Positions 11,900 through 23,700 of a stretch of 64,000 nt of DNA are shown in pieces (within the stretch, counting starts at the first letter, position 1; every line of letters begins with the position of its first letter). The DNA comes from Amborella trichopoda (lineage: Eukaryota > Streptophyta > Magnoliopsida > Amborellales > Amborellaceae), in the NCBI RefSeq assembly GCF_000471905.2, contig NW_006494856.1:964241-1028240 (forward strand). Reading direction: 5' to 3'. Below the pieces are notes generated by a model. The model did not search any database. It was given only the letters and a program-made list of their open reading frames with translations, and had not been told where the DNA came from. A program made the translations under genes and the position numbers.

Positions 11900-13260
11900 A
11901 TCAGGGATGCACGCATGTCAAAAATACCTTATAACAATCTCAATATTAAGATTCTTCGACTACATGTCCACATCTTCATGCATTTTTTCTTCATTTGAAT
12001 CCTCAATAACCACTACCAGAGCAGGCCAATGGTGGTTTCGAATGGGAGGCCCCTTTCGCAAACACCTCGACCTCTTAATAGCAAGATGGAAGGGAAGGAG
12101 TCCTCAATGAAACATGGTAATGCAAAAAATTTGGAATGAGAGTGAATGGCCCCATGCTAGCAAATAACATAGGAAGAATAGGAGATCCCAAGGGCTTGAT
12201 GAACGAAAGGCAACTAGGGTTCTGGCCTTGTCATTACCGACAGGATGTCCCGAAGGGTTTACCCCTTGAGACTTGCCGCCATCATGAGAAACAACACTCC
12301 TAAGTTGAATTAAACTTTCTGAGGGCAGTTGATGACACGTGGCAATCTCCTTCCCAAGACAATCCCTAGAATATTCCCGAGGTAGGGTAGTTGAAACAAA
12401 GCAAGATGAGGTGTTACTATCATTAACGAAAAATGCTAGGATGGCCCTTATCATGAGCAGAAGTGGAAAGACCTTGAAAAGAAGGCAGTTTTTCAAAACT
12501 TCATGTAACGTCAACAAAAGGATTACTAGAAAAACCTAAATAATCAGGAGCAAATAATCGACCAGTTGGGACCCTCCAAAAAGTTTAGAATTTGAATTGA
12601 TGGAGGAGGAGGATCCGGAGGGTGCAGATGCAAGAAACCTTCCATGTGTCTTATCAAGTTTGGGCACAGGGTGAGAGGCACCATGCATCGCCATGGGAGA
12701 ATGAGCCCAAGCAGGCTGATCTAGGAAGCCATTAGATGAAGGCGCATTGGGCTTTGACTTTTTAAGCACCTCAACCCAACATTCAGAAGGCCCAACAAAA
12801 TTTTCAGGATGGGGATGCAGCAGATTCGAGAAGCAGAATTACCTTCAACAATAATATCGATTAAAAAAATTGTTCCAACCCAAGATTAAGGTAGATCTGA
12901 TTAGGGTCCTTAGCCTTGGAAGTTTAAAACCTAACTTGAACAAAAGGCAAGCCTGACCCACCACAGAATTGCAGTTAACATCACAATAATCCCCACAAAT
13001 ATTACCTCAGCTTTGGAGACTCCCAAGTTTCAAGCATATAGGTGAATAACCAGCAGTTGATTTTAGGAGTTAGAGAGGAGTGATCATTAGGTTTCCATTG
13101 GTCTAGAGAAAGAAAGTTACCTCTGACCCTCCAATGCTTCCAAAGAACAACTTTACGAACCTTATCAATGGAAGAAAGGTAAAAAGCAATCCTATTAGCT
13201 CCAAAAGCCCAAACAACATGAGTGTAGGGCAAGCTCCATGCCCTTTTGGCCTATCATTTA
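11900..13260 (-). pseudogene. Antisense L1 ORF1 remnant (DUF4283-like)
   Basis: The minus-strand frame at 13002-13232 reads RIAFYLSSIDKVRKVVLWK, then WRVRGNFLSLDQWKPN, the pattern of the DUF4283 RNA-binding region in plant L1 ORF1 proteins. Further minus frames at 12536-12769 and 12104-12517 follow in order and could be the Pro/Ser-rich C-terminal part. Multiple breaks separate them. ORF2 is not seen to the left. Confidence 0.6.
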
Positions 13261-14140
13261 AGGCCCATAAATCTTTAGAAGGGGGAGAAAAAGTTTCAAT
13301 AATAAGAAGATAAATAACCTTACCAGTTTCAGAAAGACAACATCTAGAGAGAGAGGTGGAGTAGAGATGGCCCTTGTCTAGAGGTGGTGGGTTGTGGTGG
13401 GAGGGGGGAGGGAAGCCATCATCCGAAACTCCACTCTCACTCTCTCTCTCATGTTACATGTAAAACCTAACATTATATCCCTCAAACAACTTGCTTTCAC
13501 ACAATCTTACAAAAGTCAAGCGGTCCGAGAATGGATGCCTCAAACCGGTTCCTATACTTCAAAACAATTTCTCTCTTACTTGTCTCTAATATGTTTTAAA
13601 ATATTGAGTTCTAAGACTTAGATCTAGCTCATCTAAACATAGATCTTGCCATTACCAACCATTCAACCTGTGATTTCATATTATTTAAGTCTCATATAAG
13701 ATCAACTCACTAAATCAAATGTCAGTATCCTTTTGAGGATCAAGATGCACTTTTATAATCTTATTCACAATGGACGACTCCAAGAAGCTATCTCCTTTTG
13801 TTTTATTTTATTATTTGATTTTTGTTCTTATTTGATTTGTTGTTTAATTTCCTTTTATCTCATCCCTTAATTGGGCTGGGGCGATAAAAAAAAGTACAAA
13901 ATCGATACCATCCAATATTCCAAACCAGTGTTTTAAAAAAAATTGGCAAGTCATCCCGATTCATGTGTAAACCGTTGAAAACGACATTTTACAGGAAAGG
14001 CTATGTATACCATTATGCTGCTCCCTAGACTAAGGTATTGAAGAGGCTTTTAGTCCCTTCAAACTCCTTCTATTTTTTCAATGTGGGATTTGAACTTCTT
14101 GAAATGATAGATACAATATATGCTTTTATTGTAGGCTATA
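13261..14140. other. No recognised gene
   Basis: Mixed sequence with short T-rich and CTCTCT runs near 13440. Open frames are under 80 codons and match nothing I know. Confidence 0.5.
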
Positions 14141-14144
14141 AAAC

Positions 14145-14220
14145 ACCAATTGATGCTGTGGTGCAGTTGGTTAGCCCATGCGACTTGCCCTTGAAAGGAC
14201 CTAAGTTTGAACCTGGGTAG
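14145..14220 (+). mobile_element. tRNA-derived SINE head
   Basis: TGGTGCAGTTGGTTAGC resembles Pol III box A and AGTTTGAACCTGGG resembles box B, about 35 bases apart, as in tRNA-derived SINEs. It does not fold into an intact tRNA. An A-rich tail and a tandem array follow directly. Confidence 0.55.
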
Positions 14221-14224
14221 TGTA

Positions 14225-14960
14225 AAAAAAGTAATATAATAAGTATTTATTGTCAAAAAAAATAAAATAAAATGTATACAAAAATAAAATGTACCTTCAC
14301 AGCACCATTTTTTTATTTTTCTTGTCAAAAAAAAAAAGGTAATACAACAACCAAAAAAAAAAAGGGTAATACAACATTTTCTTATTTTTTCTTGTAAAAA
14401 ATAAATAAAAAGTAATAGAACAAGTATTTCTTGTCAAAAAAAAAAAGGTATTTCTTAATACAACAAGTATTTCTTGTTATTTTCTTATTTTTCTCATTGG
14501 AAAAATAAATAAATAATACAACAAGTATTTCTTGTAAAAAAAACAGAAGTTATTTCTTAATACAACAAGTATTTATTGTTATTTTCTTATTTTTCTCGTC
14601 AAAAAAAATAAAAAGTAATACAACAAGTATTTCTTGTCAAAAAAAAGAAGAAAAAGTAAAATAACAAGCATCATATTTTTCTTGTAAAAAAAAATAAAAG
14701 TAATACAACAAGTATTTATTGTAAAAAATAAAATAAAAGGTATTTCTTAATACAAAAAATATTTGTTTTTTATTTTCTTATTTTTCTTATAAATAAAATA
14801 AAATGGTAATACAACAAGTATTTATCGTTAAAATAATAATAAAAGGTAATACAACAAGTAACATATTTTTTTTTATCAAAAATGAAAGGTAATACAACGA
14901 GTAATTCTTGTCAAAATTAAATAAAAAGTAATACAATAAGTATCATGCATTTAAGCTATA
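14225..14960. repeat. Hairpin-forming tandem array, TAATACAACAAGTATTTCTTGT units
   Basis: At least eight units contain ACAAGTATTTCTTGT or close variants (near 14424, 14464, 14521, 14565, 14621, 14708, 14815, 14898). Each is separated by A-rich runs. Arms ACAAG and CTTGT pair across TATTT. The array begins right after the SINE head. Confidence 0.8.
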
Positions 14961-15199
14961 ATTATTATAAGGTTAAATTTGATATGTAAAGGTAATACAA
15001 TATAGGCTTAGAGCGTGTTAGCTCTTTTTCTCTCTCATTTATGAATGTCTATAGTTAGATTTTTTTTTTTTTACCTAGGAATAAATGGTAAAATTATATT
15101 TTTTATTTTTGTAACATGGTGATCTTTAACATAAATTTAGGAATATTAATTTAAAGATATAGTTCTTATAATGAGGCCATTTGAAATCTCTCTCTCTCT

Positions 15200-16169
15200 N
15201 NNNNNNNNNNNNNNNNNNNNNNNNNNNNNNNNNNNNNNNNNNNNNNNNNNNNNNNNNNNNNNNNNNNNNNNNNNNNNNNNNNNNNNNNNNNNNNNNNNNN
15301 NNNNNNNNNNNNNNNNNNNNNNNNNNNNNNNNNNNNNNNNNNNNNNNNNNNNNNNNNNNNNNNNNNNNNNNNNNNNNNNNNNNNNNNNNNNNNNNNNNNN
15401 NNNNNNNNNNNNNNNNNNNNNNNNNNNNNNNNNNNNNNNNNNNNNNNNNNNNNNNNNNNNNNNNNNNNNNNNNNNNNNNNNNNNNNNNNNNNNNNNNNNN
15501 NNNNNNNNNNNNNNNNNNNNNNNNNNNNNNNNNNNNNNNNNNNNNNNNNNNNNNNNNNNNNNNNNNNNNNNNNNNNNNNNNNNNNNNNNNNNNNNNNNNN
15601 NNNNNNNNNNNNNNNNNNNNNNNNNNNNNNNNNNNNNNNNNNNNNNNNNNNNNNNNNNNNNNNNNNNNNNNNNNNNNNNNNNNNNNNNNNNNNNNNNNNN
15701 NNNNNNNNNNNNNNNNNNNNNNNNNNNNNNNNNNNNNNNNNNNNNNNNNNNNNNNNNNNNNNNNNNNNNNNNNNNNNNNNNNNNNNNNNNNNNNNNNNNN
15801 NNNNNNNNNNNNNNNNNNNNNNNNNNNNNNNNNNNNNNNNNNNNNNNNNNNNNNNNNNNNNNNNNNNNNNNNNNNNNNNNNNNNNNNNNNNNNNNNNNNN
15901 NNNNNNNNNNNNNNNNNNNNNNNNNNNNNNNNNNNNNNNNNNNNNNNNNNNNNNNNNNNNNNNNNNNNNNNNNNNNNNNNNNNNNNNNNNNNNNNNNNNN
16001 NNNNNNNNNNNNNNNNNNNNNNNNNNNNNNNNNNNNNNNNNNNNNNNNNNNNNNNNNNNNNNNNNNNNNNNNNNNNNNNNNNNNNNNNNNNNNNNNNNNN
16101 NNNNNNNNNNNNNNNNNNNNNNNNNNNNNNNNNNNNNNNNNNNNNNNNNNNNNNNNNNNNNNNNNNNNN
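15200..16169. other. Assembly gap of 970 N
   Basis: A run of N flanked on the left by CTCTCTCTCT. Open frames spanning it are artefacts. The missing DNA may be a dinucleotide repeat. Confidence 0.99.
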
Positions 16170-16900
16170 TTTTCCACCAATTCGAGATTTTAGTGGCCAT
16201 TTTTTAATCGATTTAATCCATTCTTTATTGTAGTCTATGTATGATTATATACTTCACTCATGATAATTCTATGATTTTTCTTTTGTATGATGTAAATTTA
16301 ATGGCTAACATAAGTTCATATAGGGAAAAAACATCTCAATATTCCCAAATTGGTAAAAAAAATGAAAGTTAATCATGTAGTACCCTCATTTCTTATTAGA
16401 TTCCTAAAAACCAACATTTACAATGAATTTTAATATTTTTTTTGATTTTTTTTAAGTCTTAATCTAGCCAATTTGATTGATTCTTGATCGGAATCATCGA
16501 TTTATTGATCTGGATGGGTTTTTGGGGTACCCGATCTGAAGCACCGATTTGTTTTTTAAACCACCGTTCCAAACAAATGTGCACCCCTTCAATGTCATAA
16601 AAATAAAGCCAAAAAAAATCGGGCAGGGGCTTCTCCCCTACTAACTTATCCAAAAAAATAAAAATAAATCCCAAAAAAGGAAAAGAAAATTGCAAAATAC
16701 ACCCTAAAATGAACTATCTACGTATCTTACCCCCACCCCAATTTTTCCTCACACTTTTTTCCCTCAAAAAACCTTTTCTCGTAAAAACCCCCCAACCCAA
16801 AAGTAACACAAAATAAGACTAAAATACCCTCGTTTCTTTTCACACGACTTTCTCTCTCTTGTTTCTTTTCACACGGCCTTCGGCTCTATGGCAATGGAGG
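16170..16900. other. Distal upstream region of CASP, no gene seen
   Basis: AT-rich, with C-rich stretches near 16725-16800. No open frame of note and no repeat family I recognise. Confidence 0.5.
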
Positions 16901-16905
16901 ACTAT

Positions 16906-17167
16906 GCTCCGGCAGTCCTAATGAGCTCTCCGACAGTCACAATGTGGGCTCCGGCAGTACTTTGTCTCACCCGCATCGCTCCGGTATATTGAGAACTGCG
17001 CTCCGGCAGTGATACTGTAAGCTCCAGCAGTTCCCTCCAACAATCTGAGAATGCGCTCCGGCACTGAAAATATGCACTTCGGCAGTTCACTCCAGCAATG
17101 TAGCATTGTGCTTCGGCAGTGCTTCTTGACATTATGCTCTGACAGCAGTATGCTGCGCTCCGACACT
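16906..17167. repeat. GCTCCGGCAGT dispersed repeat upstream of CASP
   Basis: GCTCCGGCAGT or a one- to three-base variant occurs about a dozen times in 262 bases, for example 16906, 16948, 17000, 17021, 17054, 17110 and 17157. Spacing is irregular, near 20-50 bases. The GC-rich motif stands out from AT-rich flanks and ends about 235 bases before the TATA box. Confidence 0.8.
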
Positions 17168-17402
17168 ACTTTATTTGGGATGGTGAATTGATTTGGTTCG
17201 TATGAGAATGGCATTTTTGTCCAAAAATTTAATTTTTTTTATAATGGGGGACTCGCGAGCAAAGGTTGTTCGAGTAAAAAAAAAGTGGGATAAAAAACTG
17301 GGGTGGGGGTAAGTTGCTTAGATAGGATTTTGTAATTTTCCCTAAAATAAAAGAAGGTGGAACTCGATACGGGCACCGAGTTTTTCATCAGTTTAACTGC
17401 CA

Positions 17403-17410
17403 TATAAATA
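17403..17410 (+). promoter_or_regulatory. Candidate TATA box of CASP
   Basis: The octamer TATAAATA lies 195 bases before the CASP start codon. It matches the plant TATA consensus and would place transcription start near 17435, giving a 5' leader of about 170 bases. No transcript evidence is available here. Many plant housekeeping genes lack a TATA box, so this could be chance in AT-rich DNA. Confidence 0.45.
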
Positions 17411-17444
17411 TGGCGGTCTGACGGACAAATGAAATTCAGAAGTA

Positions 17445-17504
17445 ATGCTGTGTTTATCTCAAAAAAGCCCCGCTTTGATTGTATATACATACACAAGATC
17501 CTAG
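17445..17504 (+). other. Possible 19-codon upstream ORF in CASP leader
   Basis: An ATG at 17445 opens a 19-codon frame that ends at TAG 17502-17504, about 100 bases before the CASP ATG. If transcription starts near 17435 it would lie at the extreme 5' end of the mRNA, where it may be skipped. Its effect is unknown. Confidence 0.25.
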
Positions 17505-17604
17505 GAACCAGTACCAATCTCTCTGATTGTATTGCCCTTTAAATTATTTTGCTGTGGATACGGGGAAGATCGGTGGTACTGGTTCGGATCCTGATCGTCT
17601 CAGC

Positions 17605-17719
17605 ATGGACCAGCACGACGAAGCCATTGAAGGAGGAGGAGGAGATAAGGAGAGGGGCATGGCCTTATCAGCCCTTACGTCTTCATCTCCTATGGCTGCC
17701 GTTGTGAACTTCTGGAGAG
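17605..17719 (+). CDS. CASP: CASP exon 1 (residues 1-39)
   Basis: The first coding exon encodes an acidic, Gly-rich N-terminus followed by the conserved AAVVNFWR segment. It ends after the first base of codon 39 at donor AGAG|GTTTGT. Fusing that G to the AC that opens exon 2 restores Asp in the family string FW(R/K)xFDLEKE. The upstream frame stays open to about 17527, but 17605 is the first in-frame ATG and has strong context. Confidence 0.9.
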
Positions 17720-20700
17720 GTTTGTCGGCCTTTCGCTTCTCATATATATATATATATATTACCCTTGGAGGGCCTGCCAATGCTATTCCTGCTGTTTTTT
17801 GAACGGGTTGCTGCCTAGTCTTTTGGTTTTTTTATTTTTTTAAATTGTGTTTCAGAGCTTTTGTCAAACCGCTACACGATTGATTCATCAATTGTAAATG
17901 GGATCATGTGTTTGGTTTGCATCCTGCTTGCTAATCATGAAAGTATTTATGCTGAGAGTATGTGACTTAGTCCCTTGAAGAGTCTTGGTCAAATATCGAA
18001 GATTTTACTACTCTGATCTGATTTTGAAATTTCAGTTCTCAGCTTTATTACCCGGTACTAATTGAAGAGAAAAAAGAGAAGCAATTTACACCCTGAATAC
18101 GGTGCTATTAATGCACTCTCAGATTGGAACTTGCTTTTGGTATCAATGAGGGATGACCAACGGTGGGTCGCTGGTGTCCTTTAGATAACCAACTAGTAGT
18201 TGAGAAAATGTTATAATTTATGTTGTAAGGGTGAACTTACTGGTGCATCTGCATTGATAACCATGATGATCTGTTGTGCATTTCAATTATGATCTGTTAT
18301 GGCACTATATTGGATATGTGGAATTCATGAGAATGTAATACAGATGATCTAAATGCCTTTTTACTCTGTGATTGTCATGCCACAGTAGTTGTATGAATGA
18401 TCTTATCTGTTGTTTATCTTTACTTTTTTTTTCTCTCTCTATGCATGCAGGGTTTTGTGCTGGTACCCTACCCGCTGTGTTAATATGGAAAATGATATTT
18501 ATAAGGGGTGAGATAGACCTTTTGTGATATAATTATCTACAAAGGTCCTCATTACATCTCTATCTTTCTATATACATTTAGACCACCAATAAATAAAAAT
18601 TGTATATTGTTTTATCTTTGCCATTTGGTGCTTACGAGACTAAAATTTGAAATCCTAATCTTGCAAATTACATGACTGCTTTCCTAGAGTTCAGTTTAGT
18701 AAAATGAAGAGTAGAATGTTGACTTTCTTGGATGACTGAACGTGTGGGTTGTGTAGAGTCATTGCATTACGTGAGTGACCATGAAGAGCAAGAGAGTCCC
18801 ACTTAGTAAGTTGCTATTTTTGCTTGTTGTGGTGAACATATTGTGAATATGAAGTGGGTTTAGGGCTACACAAATGACAAAATTAATTACTTGTGGATTT
18901 TTTTTTAAATTTTTGGTCGTTAACAATTTTATTAAAAGCCAGATAATCGTACTTCAAGATGCACTCATGATAAAGCATACATATGGAGACTTATACCTCA
19001 TAGTGGGGGAGATAGGAGTCATAGGATCCATTTTGATCTTTGCAGGGCTCTATTGAATTATATATGCCTGTGAAGATAAGAGTAGGGTTTTGTTGACTTC
19101 ATCAACAAAAGTGTTGTAATGGGGCATTTGTTAGGGTTCAAGGCTTGGAAGGGACTTGATCTAGAGAATGCTCTTGAGTGCTAATTGATTTTCTAAGAAG
19201 GCTTTTTTCAAAACATATACATTTACATGTATAAATCATTAATGGTCTTATTTTCCACCACCTAGAATTGTAGCCATTTGCTCAGATAGGCTTGACATGA
19301 GGACCCTCTCACGAACTCGATGCTGCCTTGCACCTTTTTTTTTTGATTGATTGCTAGCACGTCTAGTTAGTGTTCCTGATGGATAGGATAGGAGGTCATC
19401 GTAGACTGATGAGGGGAATTGGGGTTTGGCTTACGAGTGCAACATTTGAAATTATTGATGGAAACCTATTCTTAGAAACCGATGAAAGGCGATGAAGGGG
19501 TTTTCCTAATTAACTTGATTCCCGAATGATAATCCAGTGGAAATGAACCTAATGAGAGCTATGTTTTCACCTTCTTAGACCAAAAAGAATCATAGTGCTA
19601 TAGCTTGATTCCCGAATTATAATCTAGTTGATGTAACGACAACTCCATGTTAGCTGCCAGAGACAAAAAGACCAAATGGAGTTCATCGTAGCCAGATGAT
19701 CAAATGTCTCCTGATAGTCTATTTCATATGTTTGAACCCCTTAGCAGCTTATTGTGCCTTGTACCTGTCAATTATAGCATTAACCTTGTGTCTCACGGTG
19801 TAAACCCATTTACAACCAACTAACTTCTTCCCTTTAGGAGGGTCTACTTGCTCCCAAGTACAATTCTTCATTAATAACATTATCTCCTCGCACATTGCCA
19901 CTTTCCACTTGGGGATGAGCTAAAGTTTTGTAGTACTAGATGGAATTGAAACAAAAGATATAGAGGACACAAAAGCACCATAGGAAATAGTCAAAGATTT
20001 TTAGGAAACAAAGTTGTTAATTGGATGTGCAGTGCCCCTTCGTCTATCTTTGCGTGCAACAATAAGTATATTTAAATAATCATATAGGGTTCTGAAAACA
20101 TTTACCCAGATAAGAGGTATACAATTGGCATGAAGGTTTGTCTGCTATGATTGTCTCCACTGCCTTCTATTTCTATTAAGTATGGACTTTTAATTATTTC
20201 TTTTCAACATCATGAGAGTGCCCTCCACTGTCGTCCTGGGTTCCACAATCAAAAACAATATGGATAAGAAGTGGAGCAGAGGGCCTCTCTTCCACACTGG
20301 GAAAGAAGGTAGTCAACTCAAAAAAGGTTATATCCATTGAGATAGATTTCTTCCATGACACTGAATCATAACATTTGAAACCCTTTTGTGACTATGGATA
20401 ACAAAGCAAAATACATTTTATAGATTTTGGATCCAAATTAATACAATACAAACCTAGACTATGAGCAAAGCAAGCAAAACCAAAGGCTTTAAGGGGGAAC
20501 ATTGTGTTGGGGTTATAGCCGTTCAAGGCCTTGACACCAATATGTTCTTTTGGTTTTTGGTCATAGTGACAGTGAGCAAGAATGTGTGACGCACCGGATC
20601 TATGCAAGATGGATCCGGTGTTGGCGATATAGAGTCACAAAACTCCTGATCACGAGGCTTGACTTTTATAGGCAATAAACATAAGGTTGAGTGTTGTCCT

Positions 20701-23700
20701 TAAGGCAGGGTCGGTATGAGAATGCTTTGTGAACGTGTAAGCAAGGGCATGAGTATTTATTTTTTATGAGCATTCCTGTACGTGGATCACAACGTTTCTT
20801 TTTTGTGCATTTACGAGCAAAGCCCTCTATGAGGATGGTAGGCTTCGAGAGGACATGAACCCTATCCCTAACAATGAGCCTTCTCACAACATGTGCGTGA
20901 ACAACAGCAAACCAGAACCCACTCTCAAAGAGTTCGATCCACTAGGGAGAGATGCACATGTGCTAGATAAAGTACACCCCTGCATCCCAATGGTGCAGGT
21001 CTTTGGGGCTCCACTTGTAATCCACTATAATTCTGGGACATGTCCATCTATTGGACTTACTTTGAGCCAAGCATAGGCCCTTGTCATATACTGCAGGTGA
21101 TGGGTCGTGTTGGTCAATTTTGAGAAAATGACTCTAGGTCTCGGAACTAGCCAAGTGGAGTGCTCATATTGACAATAAATAATTTCCTTGGAGATCCTAA
21201 TCTCCTTCTAAATTTTTCTTATCGGTTTCTACAAAGTGGAAAATAGTGATAAATTATCGAGAATAACTTTTGATGAATTTTGGTATTTTTGGAACTCTTC
21301 TAGTCCAAAATCAGGGTCTTCTAAATTGTTTTGGAGAAATTCTAATCAAGGACTATCAAGGACAACCACGTGATGCCCAAGTGGCCAATGCGCCCCACGC
21401 TCAAGGGGGACATGTGGCATGGGATGGAACTTGTTGGAATTGGTCTTGTTGTTTTATAGAATTTAAGTAATTCTTTTTGGACACATGTGCACCCTTTGCA
21501 CGCATGTGTAATACCCACATGGAGTGACTTGCATTTTAAGGAATCATGATCCATTGAGAAACCTTGCATGTTAACTTTTCTAAGGTGGTTCTTTGATTAG
21601 TGATGTGTATGAGATGCCATATGGGCTTATGATATGACTCGTGATCATGAGAGAAAGAAGCCATGTTTTTAAATTGAGAGAGAAACTCCATGAGGGGCAC
21701 ACGCCACTTTTATGTGCCCTTGTCTCACATAGTTTTTAAAATGGAATGGGCATTTTGGTAGACTTGAAAAGGCGATAAGATAAGAGAAAGTACATTTAGT
21801 TGGGCTGACCATGTGTAGCGTCAACCTAGAACAACACAGGTTAGGAGGAGCAATTTGGTTTAAGTGGAAGGCTTTAAAAGGGCACGGAGAAGGCCCAAAA
21901 GGACAAATATTAATAGTGAGAAGAGATATAGTGACCCATGGTCTGACTGAGGGTATGGCCTTTGAAATAACAGAATGTCGAAATAGGACTTGTGTTGCCA
22001 ATCCCAAGTAGTTGGGTTAAGCTTGGATGATAGTGATGATGATGGGCATTTTGGTAGTGAGGACAATTTGGCATTCATTCGGGAGGCACCGTCAAAGTAC
22101 ATTTCCCATGGGACTAGGGCTAACATATGCCAACCTAGGGCGAAGGGAAGCAAGGACAGGCAAGGATGCAGGAATAAATGGTTGTGAATAAACCAGTGCT
22201 TTGGCCGGGTCAACTTTACTCGGTCCTTTACAACATTGAGAACAATGAACAGACCTGATTGATTCATAAAGTAAAGTCAAGCTGAAAAACGTGATAGACG
22301 TGCATACTCGCACGATATGGCTTTTCGGCAGGGGGGCAAGCTTAAGAGAGAATAGGGGTGATAGCGGCTCTTATCTGTGAGTGATGCGTAGCGTGCTCTC
22401 GCTCTTGTATTGATGAATATATCTTTGTAATGTTTATGGGTGTATGTAATTGATATTTTTGGTGTTATACTAGTCTAAGTACTGTTGTAATTTCAGATTA
22501 TGACATGTATTAAGTCATTTTCAAGTAAAAGATTTAATTTATATTATCTTGGACTTGGCCTCTTTACACCTTGATACATTGACCAATGGACGATTAGGAC
22601 AGAGAAGTTGATATGGGGACTTATAGTCTAAAACACTAGATGGCATCAAATTAATAAGATGCAATGAGCACAACTTTGGACTATAATTTTTTGTGTACAT
22701 TCATACTCAATAGGAGAGCACGACTCACTTCTAAATGATGTCCATTCTTTCTTTTGGCGACACCACTTTGTTGTGGTGTATAAATGCAAGAATTTTGATA
22801 TGTTATTCCATGCTCATCCAAATAGGATTGTAATTCTCCATTACAGTTGTTCCTACTTTAATATGATCGAAGTACCATAATTCTAGTATCAAATTGAGTG
22901 AGAATCATCTTCTTAAAGACCTTAAAGATATTTGGAACCTCATATTTGGCTTCCATGGGGTAGATTTAGGTACATTGAGAGTAATCATCCACAAAGAAAC
23001 AAAATATCAATAGCCAAATCAAGATGTAATAGGAGGAGGGCCTCAAATATCAGAATGAACAATAGTAAAAGGGACCTTGATTTCTTATTGCTTGGTAAGC
23101 AAGAGTTTCTACAATGTTTTAAAAGCTCGCCGACCATACATTGAAGCTCAGATGTACTAGTAGAGATAAACTACTTAGGAAGTAAAACTTTTGAAGGACT
23201 GAAAAGACTAATGACCAAGGTGGAGATGCCACTGCCAAATCCGATCTTTATTAACATTGGAACTGGACTGTAGGGCTTGAGAGTGAGTTGTTGTTGAGTC
23301 TAGGATGCAGAGACCACCAGCTTCATGGCCACCGCTAATGGCCTTCTTCGTATCTAGAACCTGAAAAACACATTGGGAAGGAAAGAAGGACGAACTACAA
23401 TTTAGAATTTTTTGTAATGTTACTGGTAGACATTAAGTTTTGTAGCAAAGAACATGAAAAGCTTATGGTAATGCCATTTGAGGAGAAATATCGACAGTTC
23501 TTTTTCCAGTGCTAGAGGAAAAAGTAAAAAACCATCAACAATCAAGTTTATCTCTACCAGAAGAAAGAGAATAGGAAGAAAACAAGGATGACATACCAAG
23601 CATGTGATCTGATGTTCTTGAATCAATAATGTAGGATTGTCTAGATGGGGCAAGGGAGACATGATTAGCAGAAGCATGAGTACTAAGTGTGCAAAGGATA

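Noticed and set aside
12104..12517. 137-codon minus frame as an independent gene
   Set aside because: It lies in order behind the DUF4283-like L1 ORF1 text and is better explained as part of that remnant.
14145..14220. Functional tRNA gene
   Set aside because: Box A and box B are present in decayed form, but no acceptor stem or clear anticodon arm can be formed; SINE head fits better.
15146..16233. Four open frames of 340-350 codons on both strands
   Set aside because: They are made almost wholly of N and only span the assembly gap.
18450..18510. Extra CASP exon after the acceptor-like TGCATGCAGGG in intron 1
   Set aside because: Exon 1 joins exon 2 in phase with the conserved FW(R/K)xFDLEKE text, leaving no room for an added exon in the main transcript.
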